Origin: Thysanoteuthis rhombus
Lineage: Eukaryota > Mollusca > Cephalopoda > Oegopsida > Thysanoteuthidae
DNA: 64,000 nucleotides
NCBI GenBank assembly: GCA_963457665.1
Contig: OY735227.1
Location: forward strand, 50,922,844-50,986,843
Reading direction: 5' to 3'
Shown: positions 1 to 13,100 of the stretch, piece by piece
How positions within the stretch are numbered: the stretch's first letter is position 1
Layout: each line of letters opens with the position of its first letter
Notes under the pieces: generated by a model
What the model saw: the letters and a program-made list of their open reading frames with translations, nothing else
What the model was told of the DNA's origin: nothing
The model's database searches: none
Made by a program: the position numbers and the translations under genes

Positions 1-1619
1 TAGAAGGTAAGTATAGGATACCCAAAAGGCCATTAAGGAGATCACATCTTCTATAAAATAATTCTTCTTTTCAGATTCGGACCCAAGATGCGTAATATCA
101 AATCTAATGAAAAATACAACTGAAAGAGGAGCTCGTAAAAAACCCAAACATGAAAAACCGGAATGGTCAAGGAAACGAAACCATCTTATTTTTCTTTTAT
201 TAATATTATTTCATACCATTTTAAAAATATTTTGTACTACTCATCTTTCATCTTCATTGTAGTGGCTTTTTTTTTTATTGCAACTAAACACAGGCTAGAC
301 TCCGATAAAAAGCGACAACAATTAATATGAAAAGTAAATAGCAGCAAGAATTTATAATTTAGAATACTTCGTGTAATAAAATAAATAAAATTGGATTATA
401 TCATATTACCTGACAGCAACCGGGATGAGACACAGAAATTTCTGCATTTTACGAGGGCCCTTCTTGTCGGTGAAAGCCTGAGCCTAGCCAACATCGAGGT
501 CGTAGTATTGACTAAGCTAAGGTATCGGACAGTGCACAATGCCATAATTTGTTCGAATGTCGTTCAGATTTGTTGTAATGTAGTTGCTTGCTAGACTGAA
601 ATGGAAGTTTTAGTGTGGGGTTATTACTTATCTCTTCTGTCTATATACAGTTGAGGAGCAGAGTAGGAGACGTGGCAGGGGTGGCGGAAAGAAAGTAACT
701 GAAATGATCTTCTTTCTACCCCTTTCATGTCAGGTACGTTGGTGCAAGTCCTTGAAGAAATAAAAAAAAGAAATCATAGGTCGCAGTACTACACATAATT
801 TTTATTGTTTGTCTACTAAACCCATGGTGCAAGATTTAATTTCAACACGGATTAATATTGAATGGATTTTATTGAATGGGTTTTACTTTAAGGGGTTTAG
901 AATCGGATAACCCTTAATCGGCGAAATTCGTATTAAACGTTGAATTCCGAAGAAAATTTATTTGCTTTCAATTTCAATAAGACATTTGTTATTTTTGGAA
1001 AATTATGTTCTTTTATTTGTTTGTATGTTGTTTTGTTTTGTTTTGTTTTCACTTAAGTAATAGGGGATGGGGGTCAATTTACAATGTAATTTATGCTTAC
1101 AATCTGTCCGTTGAACACATCTGCAGCTTTGATGTATTTCATTTACTTCCCTTGATATTCTCGCCGTGAGGTGTTATTTTGATTAATAAACAAATGTTAT
1201 TGTTATGATTCGTTTGAACAAACATAAAACATTATTAAAGAATATTTTTTCAACAAGTCCAGGGACCAATACTCATATTTAGACAAATTAGTACCACCCA
1301 AAGTGACCAAACAATTTTTATATTCCTACACATTTTTCGTTTATATTTTAGTATAACACTGTCTATCTGGTGACTTTACAATAGTTATAATCCTGTAAAC
1401 AGATTCACACACGTAAAAAACACTTCTGCTAACCAATGTAAATACATGTGGATTAGCTTCAAAATTTGAGCACTTCCTCAGTGGCTTAGTGCCCTTACGT
1501 AATAGAAAATAGTTCAATAAAGGGGAATTTATCGAGAACTTTTGGAGATATAGTATAGACAGACAAGAGTTTATGCACACGTATAGGGGGAAGAAAAGAA
1601 AAATATCTCTCAATCACTA
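1..1619. other. No gene recognised
   Basis: AT-rich sequence with only short chance reading frames. A stretch at 391-594 is open for 67 codons but matches nothing I know. A T-run near 270 and T-rich (TTTTG)n near 1030 are simple sequence. Confidence 0.5.
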
Positions 1620-3440
1620 AAATAATCCGGTATCCATCCCCAGATTTAACGATAGCATTATCTCCCTTGCATACGAGCTATCTGCAGCCACACAATATCT
1701 TCAAAAGTTCTCATTGAAAACCAATGACATTTCGTGGAAAGGTGTGGAATAGATAGGTCAAAGAAATTTTGAGCAGATCCATATATCATTATCTCCCCTA
1801 CATACTAGCCAACTGTCTGCAGCCACACAATATCTTCAAAAGTGATCATTAAATTCCAATGACATTTCGTGGAAGGATGTGCAATAGACAAGTCATTTAA
1901 CTTTTGAGTTGATCCATATATCATTATCTCCCCTACATACTAGCCAACTATTTGCAGCCACAGAATATCTTCAAAAGTTCTCATTGAATTCCAATGACGT
2001 TTCATGGAAGGAGGTGCAATAGACAAGTCATTTAACTTTTGAGTTGATCCATATATCATTATCTCCCCTACTTACTAGCCAACTGTCTGCAGCCACACAA
2101 TATCTTCAAAAGTTCTCATTGAATTCCAATAACATTTCATGGAAATATGTGCAATAGACGAGTCATTTAACTTTTGAGTTGATCCATATATCATTATCTC
2201 CCCTACATACTAACCAACTGTCTGTCGCCACCCAAAATATATTAAAGGTCCAATTTGAATTCCAATAACGTTTCATGGAAGGATGTGCAATAGACAAGTC
2301 ATTTAACTTTTGAGTTGATCCATATATCATTATCTCCCCTACATACTAGCCAACTGTCTGCAGTCACACAATATCTTTAAAAGTTCTCATTGAATTCCAA
2401 TGACATTTCATGGAAAGATTTGCAATAGATAAGTCATTTAACTTTAGAGTTGATCCATATATCATTATCTCCCCTACATACTAGCCAACTGTGTGGAGCC
2501 ACAGAATATCTTCAAAAGTTCACATTGAATTCTAAGGGCATTTTTTAGGAGGATATGCAATAGACAAGTTATAAATCTTTGGAGTGGACGTATGTATCAT
2601 TATTTCTCCTTCATACTAGCTGACAGTTTTCCCTCACACAATATGTCCCGAAGGTTTCATCAAGTTCCAATGATAATTCATGGATTGATGTTCAATGGAC
2701 ATTGAAAGAAGTCATAAAAGTTTGTAGCAGATACATGTATAGATGTCTTTCCTACCTTACTGATATCTCTCATTGTGCAATATCTCAAAAAATTGTTTAT
2801 TTGTCCAACTGATGACACCAGTAATAGTGAATGAATATGAATGGAATTTTATGGTTGATTGGTCAATTGGCTCCAAAAGAAGTCAAGATATTATTGGAAT
2901 GGACCCAAACACAATAATCTTCCTTATATCCAATGAAATATCTGTAACAGTTCTTTCTATTTTCATACAATATCTCCAAAGATTGTTGATGAATTTCAAT
3001 TAGAATTTGCTGAAGAATTGGTGATAGGTTATGAAAAAATTGATTGAATTTTTTGCGGATGTATGTCCTATTATCTCCCCAACATTGTAATTATCTGTCC
3101 ATACAAGGTAATATCTCCAAAAGTTCTCTGTCAGTTTGTATGAACTCTCCAAATTCTGAATGAATTTCAATGAACTTAGTGGGGTGTGTATGATATGCTA
3201 CAATAGCAGTCATGAAAATTTGGAGCGAATCCATCCATAATTATCTCCCCATACGCTGTACTAACTGTCTGCAAACACACAATTGTTCTAAAAGTTCTCA
3301 CTTTCCACACAATGTTTCCAAAAGTTCCCAAAGAATTTCAATGAAAATCCATGGAAATATGGGCAATATGCTACTGGAGAAGTGATTAAATATTTCTTGA
3401 TGTCACAGCTCTCAATCCACCCAGGTATTTCATTTTAAAA
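1620..3440. repeat. 135-bp tandem repeat array
   Basis: About seven clear copies of a 135-base unit between 1620 and 2640. The block 'atatatcattatctcccct' recurs at 1781, 1916, 2051, 2186, 2322 and 2457. Each unit also carries 'caatatcttcaaaagttc' and a 'ccaatgacatttcatgga' block. Copies decay further right but can be followed to about 3440. The same family occurs at 16.9-17.2 kb and, in opposite orientation, at 20.0-20.95 kb. Confidence 0.9.
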
Positions 3441-4238
3441 AAAGTTTTATGACATTAGATTATAAATCACTTATAAAGATTCGCTCTGAAACACACTTTG
3501 ATTCTTCTGTAAACTTCATTCAACATGAAATTTCCTTTACAATTATATACAACTTGCTGTAATGGACATTTAAGGGTTATTGTTTTATAGAAAGTTTGAA
3601 AAAACAAAAACCCAGAAAGGTCATCGGATTGTTAAGGAGAGATTTATTATGATTATTAAAGTATCTGACTCTGTTTATGGATTAAAAGAAAGTGTTTGAA
3701 CCAATATCCGCCACAAATAAGAAAGGCGATGTTCATCGGATGAGCATTGTACTGTTCCCTAAGGTGCGTAGGCAACAGAGAGAAGTTACTAGTTATTCTG
3801 TCAGTGTTTTCACGCTAGCATCAGTGAATGTAGGCAAGAGAGGACAGGGACAGATGTCTGTGTCAGTAATGACAATAGTGTGTAGGAACAGAATAAGACG
3901 AAGCTAAAAAAGGTTGAAGTGGTCGAATAAGTGATGTCGAAATAATAAAAGGAATGAATACAAGAAGACTGTCGTAAAACATGAGATTTATTCATCAACT
4001 AGAACTACAGTAGTGAATCAGCAAGCTTTTGAAGGCTTTATCTTGGTGAGGTTTGATGTTGATATCATGCGATTCTTTGAGCGTTCTGAAGAGTACAGTT
4101 GTCTTTGATGAAGCATATATGTGTGAGTATATAGGGAGGAAGTTCATTGTGTCAAGTCTATCATTAAGGAATGGATGTGTCTGTACTTGCCTTCGATATA
4201 CGTATGTGTTAGTGTCTGTGCACGCAGGTGCATGAGCA
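3441..4238. other. No gene recognised
   Basis: Unique-looking sequence with slightly higher GC at 3690-3900. Frames of 60-106 codons overlap on both strands with no family resemblance, so I treat them as chance. Confidence 0.45.
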
Positions 4239-4241
4239 TGT

Positions 4242-4293
<52 letters not shown>

Positions 4294-4329
4294 GTATATA
4301 TACATATATATACATATATATATATATAC

Positions 4330-4377
<48 letters not shown>

Positions 4378-4392
4378 ATGTGTGTGTGCGTG
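4239..4392. repeat. (TA)n/(TACA)n/(TG)n microsatellite
   Basis: Uninterrupted alternating purine-pyrimidine run: TA dinucleotides with interspersed CA, ending in a GT-rich segment. Apparent tyrosine/isoleucine-rich frames here are artefacts. Confidence 0.95.
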
Positions 4393-4689
4393 AGTATGAA
4401 CTACTTTGACTGACTCCGACCTCTATCCCTGCCAGAATCTTTTCGGTTTTGAGGAAAGAAGGACTTTTTACTGGGATATGAAAGAATTAGCCCGAAAGTT
4501 AGTAATCCATTTGCATTTTACCTATAATGTAAAACTGAACATCTTTGCGACACCTGATATTCAATTGACTATGAAAATATCAGCTAAGCTGGACCCTTAT
4601 TTTGTGTCCATCTATGCAAATATAGCCAACAATTTTTAGGGCAAATGAGAACTGTGAAACCCTATTTTATTGACAAAAAAAAATCGGAT

Positions 4690-5810
4690 ATCAAATAACT
4701 CAAAATCAATGTTATATCTGTACTTCGCATAAATGAATCACCGTTGCCTGTGCATCTATCCAAACTAATTATCTAGAAAAAACATCTAAAAAAAAAACTT
4801 TTTATCTAAATTTATCTTTAAAAAAAACATCTAAAAAAGAAAAAGCTTTTTATCTAAATTTATCTTATTAAAACATCTAAAAAAGAAAAAGCCTTTTATC
4901 TAAATTTATCTTAAAAAAACATCTAAAAAAGGAAAGGCTTTTTATCTAAATTTATCTTTAAAAAAAAACATCTAAAAAAGAAAAGGCTTTTTATCTAAAT
5001 TTATCTTTAAAAAAAAACATCTAAAAAAGAAAAAGCTTTTTATCTAAATTTATCTTATTAAAACATCTAAAAAAGAAAAAGCCTTTTATCTAAATTTATC
5101 TTAAAAAAACATCTAAAAAAGGAAAGGCTTTTTATCTAAATTTATCTTTAAAAAAAAACATCTAAAAAAGAAAAGGCTTTTTATCTAAATTTATCTTTAA
5201 AAAAAAACATCTAAAAAAGAAAAGGCTTTTTATCTAAATTTATCTAAAAAAATCATATAAAAATGAAAAGGCCTTTTATCTAAATTTATCTTAAAAAAAC
5301 ATCTAAAAAAGGAAAGGCTTTTTATCTAAATTTATCTTTAAAAAAAAACATCTAAAAGAGAAAAGGCTTTTTATCTAAATTTATCTTTAAAAAAAACATC
5401 TAAAAATGAAAAGGCTTTTTATTTAAATCTATCTTAAAAAAAACATCTAAAAAAGAAAAGGCTTTTTATCTAAATTTATCTTAAAAAAAACATCTAAAAA
5501 AGAAAAGGCTTTTTATCTAAATTTATCTTTAAAAAAACATCTAAAAAAGAAAAAGCCTTTTATCTAAATTTATCTTAAAAAAACATCTAAAAAAAAGCTT
5601 TTTATTTAAATTTATCTTAAAAAAAACATCTAAAAAAGGACAAGCTTTTTATCTAAATTTATCTAAAAAAACATCTAAAAAAGAAAAGGCTTTTTATCTA
5701 AATTTATCTAAAAAAATCATATAAAAATGAAAAGGCCTTTTATCTAAATTTATCAAAAAAAAATAAATACCAACAAAGGCATTGTTGATCCAAAATGACC
5801 ATAGAGACCC
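4690..5810. repeat. 46-49-bp tandem array inside a dispersed repeat
   Basis: About 20 copies of a 46-49-base unit containing 'catctaaaaaagaaaaggc' and 'tttttatctaaatttatct' from about 4775 to 5755. Units of 46, 46, 49 and 49 bases form a 190-base block at 4828-5017 that repeats exactly in layout at 5018-5207. Flanking bases (4700-4770 and 5755-5810) match a single-unit version at 19020-19170. Confidence 0.9.
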
Positions 5811-6530
5811 GACCCCAAAAGACGTTTTTGTAAATCATACCAATATCTATAGATGGTGCTTAGAAGTGTACTCATATAGATGGTGATTTGATAGTAATGA
5901 ATGTTAAATTGATGAAGTTGAATATCAAATCAATAAATATTTTGTAATTGTAACATATTGTTTGCCTTCAATCCAAGTCAAAGTGATCTACGATTTCCAG
6001 TGACATAAAACAGAAGATCGTCTTTTTATTTTGATTTACAATTGAATTGAGTGATAGCGTAAATTGTTTTCAATAAAAAATGCCCCAACCTCTCTCCTTT
6101 CCAACTTTTACATGAGATGGTGAGGGGGTTTACTATGCTGGTGGAGGGATAGGACCTTACTGTTTCTCAATCAGTTTCCTCTCTTTCTGTTGCTTTTAAA
6201 TACCATCATATCTCGTCCTTGATGACAGCGACTTTATGTTAGCATGTAAATATCAAAATTGACCCTTTGAAAAACAGTGCAAAGCATTTTTGAGAAGAGA
6301 TCTTTTTACATTTGATATGAGATAATTCAATGGTGCTTTTCCAAACATGTAATTGGGTTGGTTATTTTTATAATCCCCGGCAACAACATACAGCTGGTTG
6401 CTGATGAGTGCAAAAGGCACGAAATATTAACATTCACCAGATATATGTCCTTGTAATTCTTATACATACATGTGAGTATGAGATAATTATAACGACATTT
6501 AATCAAATAGCAAAACAAACAACCCTAGAC
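5811..6530. other. No gene recognised
   Basis: AT-rich flank without a recognisable gene or repeat, lying between the 46-49-bp array and the inverted SINE pair. Confidence 0.4.
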
Positions 6531-6532
6531 CG

Positions 6533-6625
6533 CATGAATAAAGAAATGAGAACTTGAACCCGTGTCCACCAAAGAAGCCGCCTGAATGCGATTCTGCTCT
6601 TATTGTCAGAGCTAACGATTCTCCA
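6533..6625 (-). mobile_element. tRNA-derived SINE, minus-strand copy
   Basis: On the minus strand it reads GTTAGCTCTGACAATAAGAG (box-A-like), then a body ending GGTTCAAGTTCTC (box-B-like), then 'atttctttatt'. It pairs as an inverted repeat with the plus-strand copy at 6694-6790. Confidence 0.7.
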
Positions 6626-6693
6626 GCAAGGTGAGAAGTCCGAGAAAGTGCACCTTTTGCTCATTTCTCGTACTACTAATCTAACTGGAGCGT

Positions 6694-6790
6694 TGTTAGC
6701 TCATACAGTAAGAGCATAGCCGCATTCGGGCTACTCACTTGGTGGACGCAGATTTGAGTCTCGGATAATACTCATTTCTTTATTTATTTA
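6694..6790 (+). mobile_element. tRNA-derived SINE, plus-strand copy
   Basis: Reads GTTAGCTCATACAGTAAGAG (matching the tRNA box A consensus TRGYNNARNNGG), 'cttggtggacgcagatttga' with a box-B-like GATTTGAGTCTC, then 'atttctttatt'. Same family as the copy at 6533-6625. It is too diverged to be a functional tRNA. Confidence 0.7.
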
Positions 6791-7261
6791 TCAGATCGAG
6801 CCATTTTAAGATACCTATGCCTAAGATTTAAAGCAAAAGGTTCAACTTCCCTTTTTTCACCTTTTTCTCACATATATTATTAGGAAATGGATATATAATG
6901 GATATATAATCTGACAGAAATAATTATAAATGCGTTATATTATCGTGAAACGCAATTTGAGATGACCTCTTGATAACACACAATAAATGTATCATTTGGA
7001 CGAGACAGCGTAAATAAAATAAACAATTAAAGAAAACCTGCAACTTTTAGGTAGCCGCTTTAATGTAGCATCGCTCTTCCCATCGATCAAAAGAGCCCGG
7101 CGGAAAGGCGAGGCCCGAAATACAAAAATAAATTCATAGTTTCAATTTGATCAAGAGTTAATTTGATCAAAACACGCATAACTATTTCTTTTTACACACA
7201 ATTATGAAGAAGTGTAATGTTCATTTAATTCAAAGATTACTGTGGAGAAATTTTCTCACAA

Positions 7262-8290
7262 AATTTGGAAAAAAACCTATTACCCTATACTTTTACTTGG
7301 GAATTAAAAACGAAACCTTTCTTTTATCCAAATATCGAGAACGTCACTTCCTACAACGACCATTATGAAAGCCCTGGATGCATATGGTCAAACGTTCATT
7401 GGCAATGGCACTCCTAGCTGGTTACGCTTTTGCCCCTGGAACTTGTTGCCGGCTACTCTTTCTATCTCTTTCCCCCTCCCTAAGATCGGTATCATTTCAC
7501 CAACCTCCAGGCCAATCTGATCCCCACGATTTTCCCATTGTGACCTACCTTTGTACTGACTCTGCCTTTTTCAATTCACCGATGTTGAGGTGTACCACAT
7601 ACACACAGCTACATAGCAACCGTGTCCTCACTACATGCTCCAAACGCGTATACACCTCTCTCATGAGTGAAATGGCAATGCTTTTTACTATCAGATTGTC
7701 ACTACGATCACTCCTAATTCTCTTTACTTTGGGAAACACACATAGATAAAACTCTGTGTTCTCTGTCTTCCATGGTCTGTTCATGGAGTGTTTAACAACG
7801 TCAGAGAACCGCTCCCAAGTCACATACACAACTCAGCAATTTTTCACACACACTAAACCTGGTCTCTATATTAATTCCTTGGTACGATCCAAGCCATATG
7901 GATTCGGACGCCTGTACTATCAATGACAACAAACCTCCCACCTTTCGCTATCTCTTCTCATCACTTTATGCGATCGATCTTATTAATGTTATCATTACAT
8001 CTATTTCATTTTCCTTCGTTATTTGTCATCACTGTTCCTGTATTAAATGTACATTTATTTGTCTATCCAAATACTTATATGTGTTCTTTTTACTTTGTTT
8101 CATCTCTGCATCTACTTTGATACTCTTCGTACATCTCCTTTTCCTTTTCTAAGTAACGTTGATGCTAGCACTAAACCGCATAGAACCTAAATCCTTTGTC
8201 TCCAACATCTTCGTGCTACCCACTTCTTGATGAAAACTTCTAGAACTATCCATAACCATAATATCTACAAACCGTTCGCATTTCCCCAGA
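7262..8290 (-). mobile_element. Diverged LTR-like element (family 2), copy a
   Basis: Over most of its length this segment matches the reverse complement of 46231-47247. Shared blocks include 'ccctatacttttacttgg', the 'gtcacttcc' block, 'ccctggatgcatatggtc', a C/T-rich stretch 'ctctttccccctccctaaga' and 'actttgtttcat'. Open frames on both strands here (7378-7749, 7545-7829, 7898-8152) are not conserved between copies and are not called as genes. Boundaries are approximate. The strand given is only relative to the 46-kb copy. Confidence 0.6.
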
Positions 8291-8330
8291 GATATAACCA
8301 ATATCCTGTTTGTGACTTCATGCCGCCACA

Positions 8331-8720
8331 TCATCATCATCATCATCATCAGTCGTCTTTTAACGTCCGTCGTTGGACATAGACCTTCCCCAGGATTCGC
8401 CACACTTCTCTATCATGGGCATTGTGGAGCCAGTACTTTCTGAATTTGTCTAGCTCGTCTCTCCATCTAATATTCTGCCGACCTCGGTTCCACATGTGAT
8501 CTCTGGAGATCCATGTCGTGAGTCGTGATGTCCATTGGTTGTCCACCATTCGTGCAACATGGCCAGCCCACTGCCATTTAAGATTTCTAATGGATTCTAC
8601 GATGTCTCTGACTCTCGTCTTTTCTCGGATGTACTGTGCTGTCCTGTGGTCTCTCCATGTGAGGCCTAGCATAATTCTTTCATGTGCACGTTGCATGGTT
8701 CTCAATTTAAGGGTATGTCT
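8331..8720 (-). pseudogene. RTE-like LINE 3' fragment with ATG-repeat tail
   Basis: On the minus strand, about 119 open codons encode the extreme C-terminus of a non-LTR reverse transcriptase: [45 protein letters not shown] and a stop. A (GAT)n/(ATG)n tail follows directly at 8331-8352. The very short 3' end plus trinucleotide tail is typical of RTE-type elements. 5'-truncated, so non-functional. Confidence 0.82.
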
Positions 8721-8874
8721 CTTGGTTAGGTGGTTTCCTGTTTATTGGTCAGATAATAATGAAAAGATGAATGGCTATGTGTTCCCACCCTGTCTTTTTT
8801 CAATCTACATAGAAGGTAGAAGACCATGACCAAAAGGGGGGGGAGAGAGACACACACATAAAGGTTTTCAAAAC

Positions 8875-9070
8875 TATCAGTATAGCTTTCTCCAGTCTTC
8901 AAGTTGGTCTGGCTGGCTGGCTATGTATGTATGTATCATGTGTACAGGCCGGACCAATGTAGTCAGAGGGATGAAAATTACAATATTTACTCCTTGTTAA
9001 AACAGCCAGAATCACTTGAAAACTGAAGAAACCTATGTTGAAAGTTTTGGTCGAGAGTTTTTAATCAGTA
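8875..9070 (+). repeat. Composite dispersed repeat, left-end copy
   Basis: Contains 'ggctggctggctatgtatg', 'catgtgtacaggccggacca' and 'aaactgaagaaacctatgtt'. These words recur at 15.6, 28.8, 30.75, 32.3, 38.57 and 50.1 kb. Origin unknown. Confidence 0.6.
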
Positions 9071-9580
9071 ACACAATGCAATTCAATTTTATTCAAAGAA
9101 GTCAGAGAGAGAACTCAATATCATTGCTTTATTAAGTCATAATTTCTCTTATTTAAAAGGAAAATAAAAAACACATTTCTACTTCGTACAGGTTATTCAT
9201 CAAAAGAGTACAGCAAATTAGATTATTTCTTGATTATATCTTTTAATGTGAGTTAATGTGGACAAATGATAAGGACACGTGTTTTGTTTGGTAATCTTGA
9301 AAGAGATTTGATCCAAGTTAGCAATGAATATGTTTTTATGAACTTATACTTCTATCATAGTATTCAAATAAAGTTGGAGACTTTGAATGTATGTCAACTC
9401 GGTTGGCAGTCGAGGAGTTTAAGGGAAACTATGAGATGCCAAAAACAAAACACGTTATTCCATTGAAATCATTTGGGCCTGTTTTTTTTTCTTCTTAAAA
9501 GAATTACAAAGCAAGGGAGACAAGGACATAATGAACGGGAAGTCATACATCATTTTGAAGGTTATAAGATACAGATTTCA
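9071..9580. other. 3' flank of PARP14-like gene, nothing recognised
   Basis: Short frames at 9266-9466 and 9473-9676 have no recognisable domain. Confidence 0.4.
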
Positions 9581-9586
9581 TTTATT
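9581..9586 (-). promoter_or_regulatory. Candidate polyadenylation signal for the PARP14-like gene
   Basis: AATAAA on the minus strand about 255 bases after the stop codon, a plausible 3'UTR length. A second hexamer overlaps the stop codon itself (9841-9846), and another lies near 9128. Which one is used cannot be told without transcripts. Confidence 0.35.
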
Positions 9587-9841
9587 GAAAAATCATACAA
9601 GTATAATGGTCATGTGATCACATTATATATTCAAAATCACCCTTATGATCAGGCATTTCATTCATGTGTGTATTAATTTGAAGCACACATAAGTGAACTC
9701 CTGGCCTGAATGATTTCACAGTTAAAAATACTTGAAGCAAGACATGTTTTTGTCATGGATTGATTAATATAGTTATAAATTCTATCATTATTTTTCATTT
9801 ACAGTTATAGAATCGATAGGAAACAATGAATCAAATTTGGT

Positions 9842-10125
9842 TTATTGACATGTGATCAAATAGGCTGGGTAGGCATTTGCATCATGGAAAGAAACATGAA
9901 TAGTTGGATTGTTGAGGTCATTAACAGCTGAATCAAATGGTGTTCCTGGATTTCGAGGATTATCTGGAAGAACCCTTAGACTAGTATTACCCTGACAAGG
10001 CACACCAATGAGCACATTGCACTTGTATATGTGTTTGTGCCCTTTGTCATTTGGGGGTGAATAGGTGGAAGACAACGAATACCTCGGATCCACTGCAAAA
10101 TACACTCCTTGACCAAATGCCGTAG
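9842..10125 (-). CDS. PARP14: PARP14-like terminal exon N: end of catalytic domain and stop
   Basis: Acceptor TTCTCTTACAG. Reads [17 protein letters not shown], where GvYFA contains the second triad residue (Tyr793). Next come [16 protein letters not shown] and the end [14 protein letters not shown] followed by TAA. The third triad position is in 'YLIT', with no Glu, as in mono-ADP-ribosylating macroPARPs. The stop codon lies inside an AATAAA hexamer. Confidence 0.93.
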
Positions 10126-13100
10126 CTGTAAGAGAACCAAAGCAAAACGTAAATCTTATATTTCATGTATCAATGATTGCCAGAAGTTTAAATTACACTC
10201 GCAAACTAGCAATAAAAACCAGTGTTGTCCAGGAAAAAAATAACTGTAAAGATATTAAAACTGTTTCCCTTTGTTTTGGACTCCTAATAAAAAGTGAATC
10301 TGACCCGTGAAAGGGGAAGAAAAAATTCCTTCCCACAAATTTTGATCCCTAAAATTGCAAAAAGATTTTCCTGCAATTTTGAGCCTTAAAGGAGAAAGAA
10401 AAAATTCCTCCGACCTAATTTTGACCCCTAAAAATGAAAATAAATCCCTCCTGGATTTTGATCATTAAAAGAGAACAAAAAGTTTCTCCAACCCTATTTT
10501 GACCCCTAAAAGATTTTGATCATTAAAAAAAAAGAAGAAAAACCTTCTCAATTTAACCCCCAAAAGTGAAGAAGATCTGCCACAATTTTGATCCCTAGGG
10601 ACAAAAAAGCTTCCAACTCAAATTTGATGCCCAAAAAAGAAAAAAAAAAATCCCAATCCTTTTTAACCCCTGAAAGACGGTGAAAAAAAGTTTCCCTTGA
10701 TTTTGAACCCCACAAAGAATTCACTGAATTTTGAAAAGTAAAAAAAAAAATCTCCCTTGATCTTTGACCTCTAAGAGAGAGAAAATGTTCCCCGACCCAA
10801 TTTAGACCCCTAAAAGTGGAAACTATCAACGACTTGATCGGTTTGGGAAAATAATAAGTCTTAAATTAAAACCCTCTTCCACTCCCAATTATGTGCTATA
10901 GAAAAATGAAGACAATATATGAAAACAATTACTGAAAATAGTATTGTCAGAATATGAAGTCATGTAAAAGAAAACCAATTCAAAGAATAAATGTGGACTG
11001 CATAAGTGTCCAGATATGACATGACAACATTTTCCAATTGATACACAAACCTAGTTCAGCGTTATAGTCATGTATCAAATAGAACCCAACCTTGAAAACC
11101 CTCAAATTTTTACAAATCAACCCAGATTTTTCTTGCATGCTCTAACCCAGCACATTATAGGGATACCTTGAATAAATCATAATAGTTTTCTTTAGAGGTT
11201 TAGGTCATTTTCTGAGAATTTTTTGCCATTCTGTGATGCACTTTTTTGTAGAAGATGAACATAGTCACAAAATTCCATAAATATAAGTATAGATAACATG
11301 AGATAAGAGTTATGGAATGATTTTCTATATCAAACAACTTTGGCAAACACAAACTGATTTTATCGAAAAATGACATCTGATTACTTTACAAAAACTTTAT
11401 TGGTTTGTTGCCCACTAATTCATAAAATTTATAAAATTTCAAAATGCAAATTGATACTTTATTGTTCTATTTTAAAGAGGACTATTTTTGCAACCAGTGA
11501 TTCTAACAGCTAATAGACAAGATGATCTTCAATGCTTTGGGAATTAACAGATGAAATTTCCAATTCAAAAGTGAGTTATGAAGGTGAGTTATAAAAAGGA
11601 CTCAATGAACCTCAGTCCCAAAAGATTTATTTTGTTTATTGTATTTGGATAATGAAGAGAAATAAGGAGAATGAAAAATCTCACCATTTTTTCCACAGTA
11701 ACTTCGATTAAAACCATTTTTGTTAATTTTTTCAGTTACATTTTCACTGGTACCATGCCACAATCCTTCAATCTCATTTCTTGTACCTTTGGGGTTTGTT
11801 TCTTTCATTTTATCCAGCTGAGCTTGATATTGTATGTATAAACTTTTGTTTTGTATTCTTTCAATCTGATGAATATAAAAATACACAAGATTAAATAGGA
11901 TTTCTGATAAAAGGCAAATTATCTTGAAGAGTTTAGAATATGAACAAAAATCTGTGAAACATACTGCAATAAAGCAATAGGACTGAGCATTTTATTCACT
12001 GAGCCTAACCTGTGTGGGGGTTTCTACACGTCTTATTTTGTTGTTGACTTCATTGAGAGAGGATTTATAGAATAGTATCAGAAGGTTCCCACTGATGAGA
12101 TGAAGCATGTGGTTATTTCTGCTTAGAAGTGATGTGTCATCCTGCTAAGTAAGAGGGGAAACGCTTGTAAGTCAGAGAGAGACAAATCACAGAGGAATTA
12201 ACAACTACATAATTTATCGATGCACATGAATTATAAACTTGTAAGAGAAATGATTTTGTGTGTGTGTAGTGAATGTAAAGTCTTTTTAAGGTGTAAAGTA
12301 AAAATCTGTAATCAAGGTACTTAGCTTGTAATCGAGCTGTTGCATTGTAATATAAACCTGTTGTTTGTCAAAGGGATTCTGCCAGCCTATCCGATTATCT
12401 CTTGGCCCCCCCCCCCCAAATTAATTGGTGGTTTTGTTTTCTTGGAATTTTGGGTATTTTTCTGAAAATTCTTGACATTTTTGGTAAAAAGAAATAATTC
12501 CCAGGAAAAATCTCTAGACTCCAACTAATTCTCAGGTGGGTTCTGTTGCCAAATTTAGTCTTTCAAAGTTGATAGACAAATGAGCGAAGGAGAGTGAAAG
12601 AGAAACAAAGAGAGAGTGAATATGTTTATTTGTAGTACTTTTAAGATAATCAATTTAGTTATATTTCCATTTCAATAAATTCTTCTATATATCTATACAT
12701 ATATTTATCAAAATGTGATCCCTACACTTGCATAATTAATTCAAACTGTCGTTGTTTGAAAAGATGTGATAATGAACTTCTATCACCATGCTGTGGAATC
12801 GAATCTGACAACTATTCTTCATTAGATGGGGTCTTTAAATCATCATAAGTCGTTTACTTGGACCATTTTCTCTGTTTTTTTTTAGTTATTTTCCCCATTT
12901 TCAGAGGTGAATCCAGTCTGCTGAGCCTCAAGAAATGCTAAAAAATTATTACCCAAATTTTAGGAAATAAAACTTTTCTTTTGTGATCATATCCTCCTAC
13001 TTTGATGATTTATTTTACCTTTAATTCATTTTTATACATATGAAAGATAAGTCTATGAAAATATAAATTTAATTTACTTTTTTGAAAAAGGAAAGTATAG

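Noticed and set aside
1..80. GTAAGT ... TTCTTTTCAG pair on the plus strand that could be a ~68-base intron
   Set aside because: No coding frame or domain on either side supports exons.
4228..4413. Tyr/Ile-rich frames over dinucleotide repeats (also 48706-49039)
   Set aside because: Pure (TA)n/(TG)n simple sequence open in several frames on both strands.
7378..8152. Several 84-123-codon frames on both strands
   Set aside because: They lie in an LTR-like repeat whose relative at 46-47 kb does not conserve the frames.
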